Assembly: GCF_049985285.1 (NCBI RefSeq)
Contig: NZ_JBNIEU010000001.1
Location: forward strand, 620,001-684,000
DNA length: 64,000 nucleotides
Reading direction: 5' to 3'
Origin: Aestuariirhabdus sp049985285
GTDB lineage: Bacteria; Pseudomonadota; Gammaproteobacteria; Pseudomonadales; Aestuariirhabdaceae
The translations under genes were made by a program, and so were the position numbers. Under the pieces are notes generated by a model. That model saw only the letters and a list, made by a program, of their open reading frames with translations, did not search any database and was not told the origin of the DNA. This document shows, piece after piece, positions 55,999 through 63,823 of the stretch. Position 1 is the first letter of the stretch. Each line of letters starts with the position of its first letter.

Positions 55999-57624
55999 TT
56001 ACAGATCCAGCACCAGATGGTCCGACTCGGCGCGAGAAACACAGCTACAGATCAGCTGACCGGCAATGCGCTCTTCCGGTGTCAATACCGCATCACGGTG
56101 TTCGGGCATCCCCTCGAGCACCGATAGCTTGCAACTGCCGCAGTCACCAACCCGGCACCCCGAGGGCGCAGCGATACCAGCCTGTTCGAGGGCCTCCAGC
56201 AAGCTCTGCTGTTCGCTCACCCGCAGGCGCTGCTTGCTGCGTTCCAGGGTGATCTCGAAGGGGCGGTTGGGCTGAGCGGAATCGGTGCCGAAACGCTCGA
56301 GGCGCAGACGCTCGGGACCGATCCCTTGGCCGGCCATCACCTCCTGTAACTCCTCCAGCAAACGCTGCGGTCCGCAGGCGTAAAACAGCGCGTCAACGGG
56401 TGCGCCGGCTACCACCGCCGCCAGATCCAGGCGCTGTCCCGCATCGCCGACATAGAGGCTGAGACGCTCCCCCAGCTGGCGTTGCAAGCGATCCCGGTAG
56501 GCCATCTGCGAAGCTGCGCGGCCAGCGTAATGCAGATGTAACGGCCGCGCGGAGTGGTCAAGCGCCAGCGCCATGGACTTGATCGCGGTAATGCCGATGC
56601 CGGCGGCGATCAATACCGCAGGGCGCGCATCGTCGTGCAGGCGGAAATGGTTGCGCGGTTCTTCGCAGTTCAGCCGCGCACCCAGGCACAGCTGCTCGTG
56701 GACAAAAGCGGAGCCACCGTCCGTGCCTTCGCGCTGCACTGCGATCTCCCAAGCATCGAGACGCTGGGGGTTGGAGCTGATCGAGTAGTTCCTGCGCGAT
56801 GCCGTCCCGTCGGGTAATCGCACCGGCACCGCAAGATGAGCACCCGCCGCGATGGCCGGCAGCGGCTCACCGCCCACCCGGCGCAACTCGTAAGCACGCA
56901 CCCGCGGGGTTAGCTGGCGCACCCCCGCCACCACCAGCGCCAAGGGTCCCTCACCCAGTGCCGGCGACAGTCCCGAGGCAACGGGGTTGCGCCCGAGCGG
57001 GGCTTGCTTTGTCGTAGCTTGCTGCGCTGGGTCGAGCCGGGCGCTCAACGCCTTTATCTGCGCCCGCAAAGGCTCGATCCGCTCATCCAGCTCGACTTGG
57101 CTGTAACGCGGCGTGATGTGCTGCGGGCAGTTCCAGTCGAAGGCTTCGACGCTGATGATAAAACCCCGTTCGACCCGCGCGCGGTAGGTGGGCACCTCCA
57201 GCCGCGCGATCAGTTCGGGGGCCTCCTGCTCATCCACCAATCGCACCCGTCCCCACACCTTCAAGCGTCGGCGATTGGGATAATCCATCAGGATAAGTGC
57301 GATGCGGTCGTTATGGGCCAAGTTTCCGATACTAAGGTACTGGCGATTGCCACTGAAATCGGCAAATCCCAGGGTCTTTTCATCGAGCACCTGCAAGAAT
57401 CCAGCAGCCCCCCCGCGGTGTTGCACGTAGGGCCAGCCATTCTCGGCTACGGTGGACTGGTAGAAACTGTCCCGGGCGGCGATAAACTCACGTTCCGGCG
57501 CCCCCAGCTGCACCGATTCATGAGCGCCCCCCTCGAAACCAGCGTTGGACTCACGGCTGCCGTTGCGGCGCTGGGCCGCTTTGACGCTGGGGGTAAAGGC
57601 GATGTTGGCGAAGGCACGAGGCAT
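55999..57624 (-). CDS. Fusion: FMN split-barrel domain plus ferredoxin reductase and [2Fe-2S] ferredoxin
   Basis: 541 aa. Three parts. Residues 25-200 are a pyridoxamine-phosphate-oxidase-like FMN split barrel (FIAARDSFYQSTVAENGWPYVQHRGGAAGFLQVLDE, RVRLVDEQEAPELI). Residues 235-445 are an FAD/NAD(P) reductase (SRRNYSISSNPQ, LIAAGIGITAIKSMALAL). The last 90 residues are a plant-type [2Fe-2S] ferredoxin (SGCRVGDCGSCKLSVLEG with a later cysteine in LICSCVS). Start at 57624 (AGGGAG upstream) rather than 57678. Possibly an NAD(P)H-driven small-molecule reductase or oxygenase reductase. Next to an AhpD-like gene and divergent LysR. Confidence 0.85.
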   Translation of the reverse strand: MPRAFANIAFTPSVKAAQRRNGSRESNAGFEGGAHESVQLGAPEREFIAARDSFYQSTVAENGWPYVQHRGGAAGFLQVLDEKTLGFADFSGNRQYLSIGNLAHNDRIALILMDYPNRRRLKVWGRVRLVDEQEAPELIARLEVPTYRARVERGFIISVEAFDWNCPQHITPRYSQVELDERIEPLRAQIKALSARLDPAQQATTKQAPLGRNPVASGLSPALGEGPLALVVAGVRQLTPRVRAYELRRVGGEPLPAIAAGAHLAVPVRLPDGTASRRNYSISSNPQRLDAWEIAVQREGTDGGSAFVHEQLCLGARLNCEEPRNHFRLHDDARPAVLIAAGIGITAIKSMALALDHSARPLHLHYAGRAASQMAYRDRLQRQLGERLSLYVGDAGQRLDLAAVVAGAPVDALFYACGPQRLLEELQEVMAGQGIGPERLRLERFGTDSAQPNRPFEITLERSKQRLRVSEQQSLLEALEQAGIAAPSGCRVGDCGSCKLSVLEGMPEHRDAVLTPEERIAGQLICSCVSRAESDHLVLDL

Positions 57625-57720
57625 GGTGCGGCTCCCTGTTGTACGAAAATGTGATGCGGGTGAGGGATCCTCGGGCAAGGATTAGCTCCCTGCTCGAAGA
57701 TCCACTGACACCGGGTCGAA

Positions 57721-58266
57721 TTACCCCGCCAGCTTGAGGTCGACCCGGGGGAAGTCGATCTCGACGCGGCTGGCTTTGCCAAGGATGTTGGTCAACACAT
57801 TCATCCCTACGTGGGTGATAATCTCGACGATATCCGCTTCGCTGTAGCCAGCATTGCGCACGGCAAGGATCTCGGCGGTGGTGACCTCACCCTGGTGCTC
57901 CGCCAAGGAGCGGGCAAACACAACGGCCGCCGCCGCTTTTTCATCTTCACTGGTGCCGGCACGGTTGGCTTCGATCTCCCGGGGGCTTAGCCCTGCTTTA
58001 CGCCCAAGCGCGGTGTGAGCCGAAACGCAGTATTCGCAGGCGTTTTTCTGCGCCACTGCTAATGCGATACGCTCACGGGTCTGGGGACCCAAGCTGCCCT
58101 CACCGGCGATGCCATGGAGCCCCAAAAAGGCCCGCAGCGCAGCCGGTGAATTGGCGAATACTTTAAGAAAATTGGGCACCATGCCCAGTTGTGACTGGAT
58201 CGCATCCAGCAGGGCTTTCTGTTCGGGGCTGGCGTTGGCGCTGTCGACGATGTTGATGCGGCTCAT
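57721..58266 (-). CDS. Carboxymuconolactone decarboxylase / AhpD-like protein
   Basis: 181 aa. AhpD-like helical fold with the redox pair CEYC near residue 77-80 followed by SAHTALG, the general CxxC-x3-H pattern of alkylhydroperoxidases. Probably a peroxidase or disulfide reductase. It is the first gene after the LysR intergenic region, followed 96 bp on by the flavin/ferredoxin fusion; likely one LysR-controlled unit. Confidence 0.9.
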   Translation of the reverse strand: MSRINIVDSANASPEQKALLDAIQSQLGMVPNFLKVFANSPAALRAFLGLHGIAGEGSLGPQTRERIALAVAQKNACEYCVSAHTALGRKAGLSPREIEANRAGTSEDEKAAAAVVFARSLAEHQGEVTTAEILAVRNAGYSEADIVEIITHVGMNVLTNILGKASRVEIDFPRVDLKLAG

Positions 58267-58382
58267 GAGTATTCTCCTGATTCTATGATGGTTGGGTAAG
58301 CGTCGCGGCGAGTGGCTGTGCCGTGAGCAATTCCATTGTGCTAAATATCATTTGATTAAAGAATATTCGTTTTTTACAATTC

Positions 58383-58405
58383 ATTATTTCTAAATACGGA
58401 ATAAT
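58383..58405. promoter_or_regulatory. Possible LysR-type binding dyad
   Basis: ATTATTTC-TAAATAC-GGAATAAT, arms matching at seven of eight positions, directly before the lysR ATG and in the region divergent to the AhpD-like gene. Autoregulatory site candidate by position only. Confidence 0.4.
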
Positions 58406-58406
58406 T

Positions 58407-59309
58407 ATGGACCGATTCCACCTAATGACCGTGTTCGTTGCTGTGGCCGAAGCGGAGAGTTTTTCGGCAGGGGCGCGTCGCCTTGGGATATCTGCACCGG
58501 CGGTGACCCGCGCCGTCGCCACGTTGGAGGCGCGACTGGGAACCAAGCTATTGAGTCGGACCACCCGTTTCGTCCGCGTCACCGAAGCGGGCCAGCGTTA
58601 TCTGGAGTCGTCCAAGCGCGTCCTCGCCGATGCCGATGAAGCGGACGAGATTGCCGCCGGAATCAACTCCGAGCCCCGTGGCCACCTCGCGGTCACTGCC
58701 CCGGTTATGTTCGGGCGCCTGCACGTAACCCCGGGTATCCTCTCCTTTTTGGAGCACTACCCGGAGATGGAGGTGTCGGCGATGTTTGTCGATCGGGTGG
58801 TCAACTTGCTGGAGGAGGGGCTGGATGTCGGCGTGCGCATCGGCGAACTACCCGATTCCAGCATGCGGGCGCGCCGGGTAGGCACCGTGCGCCGAGTGGT
58901 CTGCGCCGCCCCCGATTACTTGCGCCAGCAGGACGTTCCCATCCACCCCCGGCAGCTGACGGAACACGCACTGATTGCCGCCAGCGGCGTCAGCCCGACC
59001 TCCGAGTGGAAGTTCATGCACAACAACCAATCCCTTGCTATCCGCGCCCGTCCGCGCCTGAACTTCAATAATAACGATGCTGCGATCGCAGCGGCCGTCG
59101 CCGGGCAGGGGATTACGCGGCTGCTCTCGTACCAGATCGCACCGCAACTGGAGAACGGGGAACTGCAGGTGATTCTCAACGATTACGAGCCACACCCTTT
59201 GCCAGTTCATATCGTGCATCGCGAAGGACGTCATACCTCAGCCAAGGTCCGCGCCTTTGTTGACCTGATTGCCCAGCAAATACATGAAAGTCTATCATTT
59301 AACAGCTAG
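58407..59309 (+). CDS. LysR-family transcriptional regulator
   Basis: 300 aa. N-terminal winged helix (DRFHLMTVFVAVAEAESFSAGARRLGISAPAVTRAVATLEARLGTKLLSRTTR) and a periplasmic-binding-like effector domain (GHLAVTAPVMFGRLHVTPGIL, DVGVRIGELPDSSMRARRVG). It is divergent from the AhpD-like and flavin-reductase fusion genes, the usual layout of a LysR regulator and its target. The effector is unknown; oxidised aromatic or electrophilic compounds would fit the targets. Confidence 0.92.
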   Translation: MDRFHLMTVFVAVAEAESFSAGARRLGISAPAVTRAVATLEARLGTKLLSRTTRFVRVTEAGQRYLESSKRVLADADEADEIAAGINSEPRGHLAVTAPVMFGRLHVTPGILSFLEHYPEMEVSAMFVDRVVNLLEEGLDVGVRIGELPDSSMRARRVGTVRRVVCAAPDYLRQQDVPIHPRQLTEHALIAASGVSPTSEWKFMHNNQSLAIRARPRLNFNNNDAAIAAAVAGQGITRLLSYQIAPQLENGELQVILNDYEPHPLPVHIVHREGRHTSAKVRAFVDLIAQQIHESLSFNS

Positions 59310-59374
59310 GCGATGACCGGTCCATTGATATCAAGCGGCCGGTTAGTGGCCGCAATTGCGGTGTCAGGGCATAA

Positions 59375-59403
59375 AAAAGGGGAAGCGTCTGGCTTCCCCT
59401 TTT
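59375..59403. terminator. Bidirectional terminator between lysR and slyD
   Basis: A 12-base perfect stem (59375-59386 with 59392-59403) with an A-run on one side and a T-run on the other, loop GTCTG. It serves both converging genes. Confidence 0.88.
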
Positions 59404-59446
59404 CCCGTACCATCATCAGGCGAGTTTACGCCCGCGACGATCGATA

Positions 59447-59917
59447 TCAGTGCACGTGACCGTGGGCGATCTCCTCTTCGGAGGCCTCACGTACGTCGAC
59501 GATCTCAACGTCGAAATGCAACACCAGACCGGCCAGCGGATGGTTACCATCCACGGTGACTTCGTCACCCTCAACGGCCTTAACCAAAATGCGCTGCATG
59601 GAGCCGTCCGGGCCCTGGGCCTGGAACGCCATGCCCGCTTCAACGCTATCGACGCCTTCAAACATGCTCTTTTCGACCGTCTGAATGAGGCCAGGGTTTA
59701 CTTCGCCGTAGCCCTCTTCAGGATCAACGGTGACGGTGAGGGCAGCGCCTACAACCTTGCCCACCAGCTCTTTTTCCAAACCTGGAATAATGGTGCCCGA
59801 ACCGTGCAGGTAGCTCATCGGCTCGCCGCCTTCGGAACTGTCAATCACCACACCCTCGTCATCGGTCAACTTGTAATGCATGCTGACCACCAGGTTATCT
59901 CCAATCAATAAAGACAT
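59447..59917 (-). CDS. FKBP-type peptidyl-prolyl isomerase, SlyD-like
   Basis: 156 aa. SlyD family: MSLLIGDNLVVSMHYKLTDDEGVVIDSSEG, LHGSGTIIPGLEKELVGK (FKBP core), VDPEEGYGE, insert-in-flap region to about residue 130, and VDGNHPLAGLVLHFDVEIVDVREA. The His-rich metal-binding tail of E. coli SlyD is reduced to HGHVH. The ATG at 59917 follows GGGAGAG; the upstream frame is not conserved. Folding helper; no nif link. Confidence 0.9.
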   Translation of the reverse strand: MSLLIGDNLVVSMHYKLTDDEGVVIDSSEGGEPMSYLHGSGTIIPGLEKELVGKVVGAALTVTVDPEEGYGEVNPGLIQTVEKSMFEGVDSVEAGMAFQAQGPDGSMQRILVKAVEGDEVTVDGNHPLAGLVLHFDVEIVDVREASEEEIAHGHVH

Positions 59918-60128
59918 ACTCTCTCCCGTTAACTTATGGCTACTGCGCCCTGATGGAGAGTTGGGGTTTACCCACACACCTGCATCCGTCAACCGACGCG
60001 CTCGAGGGAGAGGTTACAGCATGGGCACCAAGTTGGCGACCCAACATATCCTGGCAATCGGCCGACAGGCTAGCCCCCCTACAGCGGTTGCGACTAGAAT
60101 AGAGCCCTGTCTCATAAAGCGTCCCACC

Positions 60129-61586
60129 ATGCCCACCACTTCCCACCATACCCTCGCCTCACTACAGCACGCCGGGCACGAGCTTAACGCCCCCTTTGAC
60201 ATCCAGCTCGATGGTGAGCCTGTGTGGCACTGCAGTCAGGTACTGCGAATGCTTCCCGGGCGGCGGGTAGTGCTGCGCCTGGAAACTAAACCGGGAACGG
60301 CGCAGGCGCGCGCGCAGACCCTGGTGGTCAAACTGTTTTACCGCGACAAGGATTACCTGCGCGAACGCGAGGGCTACCAACACCTGATCGACCAGGGCAT
60401 CGACACCCCCGAGATGCTCCACCACTACCAGCACCCCAACGGGGAGCAGGCGCTTGTGCAATACGCTTTTTCCAGTGGCCAGTCGCTACTGCAACGCTGG
60501 CGGGAGGCCGAAGGGGCCGAACAGCCGTTGGCGGTATTACGCAGCGCCGTCGGCACCACCGCGGCACTGCATCACGCGGGCCTGGTGCAAGCGGACATCC
60601 ATCTCGATAACTTCCTTGCCACCGGTGACCGCGTGCAGGTGATCGATAGCGCCAGCATCAGTGCCCATGCCACGCCCCTCGAACGCTCGACGGCACTGGA
60701 GAACCTGGCGCTGCTGCTGGCGCAACTGCCCCCCCGCGCCGACAACTGGACCTCTCTGCTGTGGCAACATTACGTCGATGCCATCGGTAACCCCGGATTC
60801 GACAGCAACGCACTCGGTCACGCCGTAACCCGGATGCGCGCCCAACGCTGGCGACATTACCGCAAGAAGCTATTTCGCGAGTGCACCGAATTCCAGTGCC
60901 AGCAGAGTTTCAAGCGTCTGTTGATCCAGCGCAGGGATGCCAACAACGCTGCTCTCCAGCAACTGTTGGCCGACCCCGACCCTTTTGTTGATGGGGGCGA
61001 AATCCTCAAGCGCGGCAACACGGCGACGGTCAGCCGTGTCACGATCAACGGCCAACGCTGGGTGGTGAAACGCTTCAATCTCAAAGGGCTCGGCCATGCC
61101 CTCAGCCGCGGTCTTAGGCCGAGCCGAGCCTGGCATTACTGGAGCAATGCCTACCGGCTACGCTTCGATGGTATCGCCACCCCGCTCGCCCTCGCTTTTA
61201 TGGAGGAGCGCGCCGGCCCACTGCGAGGCCGCGCCTTCCTGGTGATGGAGTCGATCGAGGGCACCGACCTGGCCACCGCGCTCAACATCCCCTCCGCCTC
61301 TCCCTGCCCTGTTGCCACCCTCAAACGCCAGGTAGTGGAGATGTTCGATGGACTCTATCGGTCTCGCCTCAGCCACGGCGACACCAAGGCCAGCAACCTG
61401 CTGGTGACCGCCGAGGGACTGCAACTGATCGACCTTGACAGCTTGCGCAGCCACCGCCACGACGCTGCCCTCAAAAGCGCCCTGCGCAAAGACCTCGACC
61501 GCTTCCTTCGCAACTGGGAGGGGCCGCTACGGACCGAATTCGAGGCGCTGCTAGCGCCCTTTGCCAAGAAGCTTGAAACCCTGTAG
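60129..61586 (+). CDS. Tandem double protein-kinase-like protein
   Basis: 485 aa. Two kinase-like halves. The N-terminal half (residues 1-240) has VVLRLETKPG ... LVVKLFYRDKDYLREREGYQHL with a catalytic-type loop GLVQADIHLDNFLATGDRVQVIDSASIS. The C-terminal half (residues 260-485) has KRGNTATVSRVTINGQRWVVKRFNLKG and the loop LSHGDTKASNLLVTAEGLQLIDLDSLRSH. The second resembles the LPS-kinase (WaaP/Kdo kinase) group; in the first the aspartate of the DFG position is present in VIDSAS. Start at 60129 taken because the fold begins there. Substrate unknown; surface sugar or antibiotic-type targets are possible. Confidence 0.8.
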   Translation: MPTTSHHTLASLQHAGHELNAPFDIQLDGEPVWHCSQVLRMLPGRRVVLRLETKPGTAQARAQTLVVKLFYRDKDYLREREGYQHLIDQGIDTPEMLHHYQHPNGEQALVQYAFSSGQSLLQRWREAEGAEQPLAVLRSAVGTTAALHHAGLVQADIHLDNFLATGDRVQVIDSASISAHATPLERSTALENLALLLAQLPPRADNWTSLLWQHYVDAIGNPGFDSNALGHAVTRMRAQRWRHYRKKLFRECTEFQCQQSFKRLLIQRRDANNAALQQLLADPDPFVDGGEILKRGNTATVSRVTINGQRWVVKRFNLKGLGHALSRGLRPSRAWHYWSNAYRLRFDGIATPLALAFMEERAGPLRGRAFLVMESIEGTDLATALNIPSASPCPVATLKRQVVEMFDGLYRSRLSHGDTKASNLLVTAEGLQLIDLDSLRSHRHDAALKSALRKDLDRFLRNWEGPLRTEFEALLAPFAKKLETL

Positions 61587-61600
61587 GTCGGGCTTAAACT

Positions 61601-61806
61601 GGCCTCGCGGCATACCGCCCATCTCCTGATCGCTGCCGCCATCCCTGGCTCTCGCGATCTACGACCGACAGGGACGTCGGGAGTGCCGATTGTGCAGGAG
61701 CAACTATCGGCCTTTAACTGGCCTCGCCGCTCCTGGCCATCCCTGGCCTCGCGGCATACCGCCCATCTCCTGATCGCTGCCGCCATCCCTGGCTCTCGCG
61801 ATCTAC
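61601..61806. repeat. Two 62-bp direct repeats, relatives of the 102-bp array
   Basis: The same 62 bases occur at 61601-61662 and 61745-61806. Read on the minus strand they contain GCCAGGGATGGCGGCAGCG and GGTATGCCGCGAGGCC, and the sequence between them (about 61663-61720) contains CTGCTCC/CGACGTCCCTGTCGG-like blocks, matching the 102-bp units at 13755. The dyad CTTACA-TCC-TGTAAG (61806-61820) ends the region, like GTACA-GGA-TGTAC there. No gene in 61587-61866. Confidence 0.85.
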
Positions 61807-61821
61807 TTACATCCTGTAAGC

Positions 61822-61846
61822 AAAAAAAGGGCGCCCGAAGGCGCCC
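61822..61846 (-). terminator. Rho-independent terminator of glnK-amtB
   Basis: On the minus strand GGGCGCC-TTCG-GGCGCCC followed by seven T. It lies 21 bases after the amtB stop. Confidence 0.88.
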
Positions 61847-61866
61847 AATAGCGAGAAGCTTTTCGA

Positions 61867-63132
61867 TTACTTGGAGGTGAACTCCGGGTAGGCTTCCATA
61901 CCGCACTCGGCGATATCAACACCTTCGTACTCCTCCTCTTCAGAGACACGGATTCCGGTCACTGCCTTGAGGATGGCCCATACGATCAGGCTGGTAACGA
62001 ACACCCATCCGAAGATAGTCAGGGCACCAATCAACTGGCCGCTGAAAGAAGCACCGCTGTTGGTGGCCGGAACAACCATCAGACCAAACAGACCGACGAC
62101 GCCGTGAACAGAGATGGCACCGACCGGATCATCGATCTTCAGCTTGTCCAGGGTCAGGATAGAGAACACTACCAACACACCACCGATCGCACCGATCAGG
62201 CTGGCCTGGAAGGCCGTTGGCGTAGAGGGCTCAGCAGTAATAGCGACCAGACCAGCGAGGGCGCCGTTCAGTGCCATGGTCAGGTCAGCCTTACCAAACA
62301 GCAGGCGGGCAGCAATCAGGGCGGCAACCACACCACCGGCAGCAGCGGCGTTGGTGTTCAGGAACACCATTGCGACAGACGCCGCATTACCCACATCGCC
62401 CAGCTTGAGTACGGAACCACCGTTGAAGCCGAACCATCCCATCCACAGGATGAAGGTACCCAGGGTTGCCAGCGGGAGGTTGGCACCGGGGATGGCGTTA
62501 ACCTGGCCATTAGGGCCGTACTTACCTTTACGAGCACCCAGCAGCAGCACACCAGCCAGAGCAGCAGCCGCACCGGCCATGTGCACAATACCGGAACCGG
62601 CGAAGTCGGAGAAGCCAAGGTCACCCAGGTTGTACATACCGAATACATCGGCACCGCCCCAGGTCCAGGCACCCTCCATGGGGTAGATGAAACCGGTCAT
62701 CACCACGGCGAAGATCAGGAAAGACCAAAGCTTCATACGCTCGGCAACCGCACCGGAAACGATGGACATAGCGGTTGCGACGAACACAACCTGGAAGAAG
62801 AAGTCGGACGCACCAGCGTAGATAGAACCGCCTTCGAAGCCATCTTCACGGGCAGCAAATTCGCCCATTACCGCATCAACATCGACCGTTTCGATCCCGG
62901 ATAGCATCAGGGAGCCGTCGTACATGATGGCGTAGCCGCACACCATATACATGATGCAAGCGATCGCGTAGAGCGCGATGTTTTTAGTGAGAATTTCGGT
63001 GGTGTTCTTTGAACGCACCAGGCCCGCTTCCAGCATGGCAAAACCGGCGGCCATCCACATGACCAAGGCGCCACACACCAGGAAGTAAAAAGTATCCATT
63101 GCATACTGGAGATGATATAGGTTGTTTTCCAC
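61867..63132 (-). CDS. amtB: AmtB, ammonium transporter
   Basis: 421 aa, eleven hydrophobic segments. Ammonium-channel motifs: FYFLVCGALVMWMAAGFAMLEAGLVRSKNTTEIL near 15-48, DFAGSGIVHMAGAAAALAGVLLLGARKGKY near 175-205 (with the first pore histidine), and SVHGVVGLFGLM near 335 (second pore histidine). The GTG at 63132 (GGGGA seven bases upstream) is taken because the MENNLYHLQYAMD start is seen in relatives; an ATG 11 codons in is the alternative. Forms the GlnK docking complex that inhibits uptake and, in diazotrophs, sequesters DraG. Confidence 0.95.
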   Translation of the reverse strand: MENNLYHLQYAMDTFYFLVCGALVMWMAAGFAMLEAGLVRSKNTTEILTKNIALYAIACIMYMVCGYAIMYDGSLMLSGIETVDVDAVMGEFAAREDGFEGGSIYAGASDFFFQVVFVATAMSIVSGAVAERMKLWSFLIFAVVMTGFIYPMEGAWTWGGADVFGMYNLGDLGFSDFAGSGIVHMAGAAAALAGVLLLGARKGKYGPNGQVNAIPGANLPLATLGTFILWMGWFGFNGGSVLKLGDVGNAASVAMVFLNTNAAAAGGVVAALIAARLLFGKADLTMALNGALAGLVAITAEPSTPTAFQASLIGAIGGVLVVFSILTLDKLKIDDPVGAISVHGVVGLFGLMVVPATNSGASFSGQLIGALTIFGWVFVTSLIVWAILKAVTGIRVSEEEEYEGVDIAECGMEAYPEFTSK

Positions 63133-63174
63133 AACAGTTCCCCTCTATTTAGAGTCGTTTGATTCGGTGAGTGA

Positions 63175-63513
63175 TTAAACGGCGTCGGTGCCGGTCTCAC
63201 CGGTACGAATCCGGATGACCTGCTCAACGGTGGTGACAAAGATTTTTCCATCGCCAATCTTGCCGGTATGGGCCGCCTTGCTGATGGCCTCGATCACCTG
63301 ATCGAGCATCTCATCGGGGATAGCGATCTCAAGCTTTACCTTGGGCAGAAAATCAACCACATATTCTGCACCGCGGTAGAGTTCGGTGTGGCCTTTCTGG
63401 CGCCCGAAACCCTTGACTTCAGAGGCGGTTATACCCTGAACACCAATCTCGGAGAGGGCTTCACGCACATCATCGAGCTTGAATGGTTTGACAATTGCTG
63501 ACACTAACTTCAT
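63175..63513 (-). CDS. glnK: GlnK, PII signal protein
   Basis: 112 aa. PII fold with the T-loop tyrosine Y51 (the uridylylation site, in YRGAEYVVDF), the Walker-like GDGKIFV near 84, and VRIRTGETG near the C-terminus. Signals nitrogen status to NtrB, AmtB, and probably NifL and DraT/DraG. First gene of glnK-amtB, 42 bp before amtB, behind a sigma-54 promoter and an NtrC dyad. Confidence 0.97.
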   Translation of the reverse strand: MKLVSAIVKPFKLDDVREALSEIGVQGITASEVKGFGRQKGHTELYRGAEYVVDFLPKVKLEIAIPDEMLDQVIEAISKAAHTGKIGDGKIFVTTVEQVIRIRTGETGTDAV

Positions 63514-63698
63514 GTAGAATCTCCTGGTTCGTTTTCGGGGCCGGCCGGTGGCTCTGAGTCCCGCGCTTATACTCTGGTCTTCCTGACCGGGTTGGCCTTA
63601 GCCATTAACGCTGCATAAACGTTGATGGCTAAGGCCACGCATCCTCGGGTAACTGCAATTAAGCGATCGGCCTGTGCAATTACGTAGTGCTTGCTCTT

Positions 63699-63714
63699 TG
63701 CACCAGCTATGCCA
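63699..63714 (-). promoter_or_regulatory. Sigma-54 promoter of glnK-amtB
   Basis: Minus strand TGGCAT-AGCTG-GTGCA, GG and GC 10 bases apart, -12 half with one mismatch. The start would be near 63688, giving a leader of about 175 bases to the glnK ATG at 63513. It resembles the rnfA promoter (TGGCAT-AGCTA). Confidence 0.65.
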
Positions 63715-63806
63715 GATTGAGATTTATTATAAATTTCAATAAGTTATTGGCTTTTCAGAGAAGCAGGGAATTTCCTAACGCACCACAAAGCACCGTTTTT
63801 GGCCGA

Positions 63807-63823
63807 TGCACCCTAACAGTGCA
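63807..63823. promoter_or_regulatory. NtrC-type enhancer before glnK
   Basis: TGCAC-CCTAACA-GTGCA, exact match to TGCAC-N7-GTGCA, 93 bp upstream of the glnK -24. Further GCACC/GGTGC half-sites lie nearby (about 63780-63795 and 63890). The remaining upstream DNA (63824-64000) shows no gene start in the window. Confidence 0.78.

Noticed and set aside
62104..62904. Plus-strand open frame of 266 codons opposite amtB.
   Set aside because: Antisense to amtB, His/Gln/Thr-rich composition of a shadow frame, no domain.
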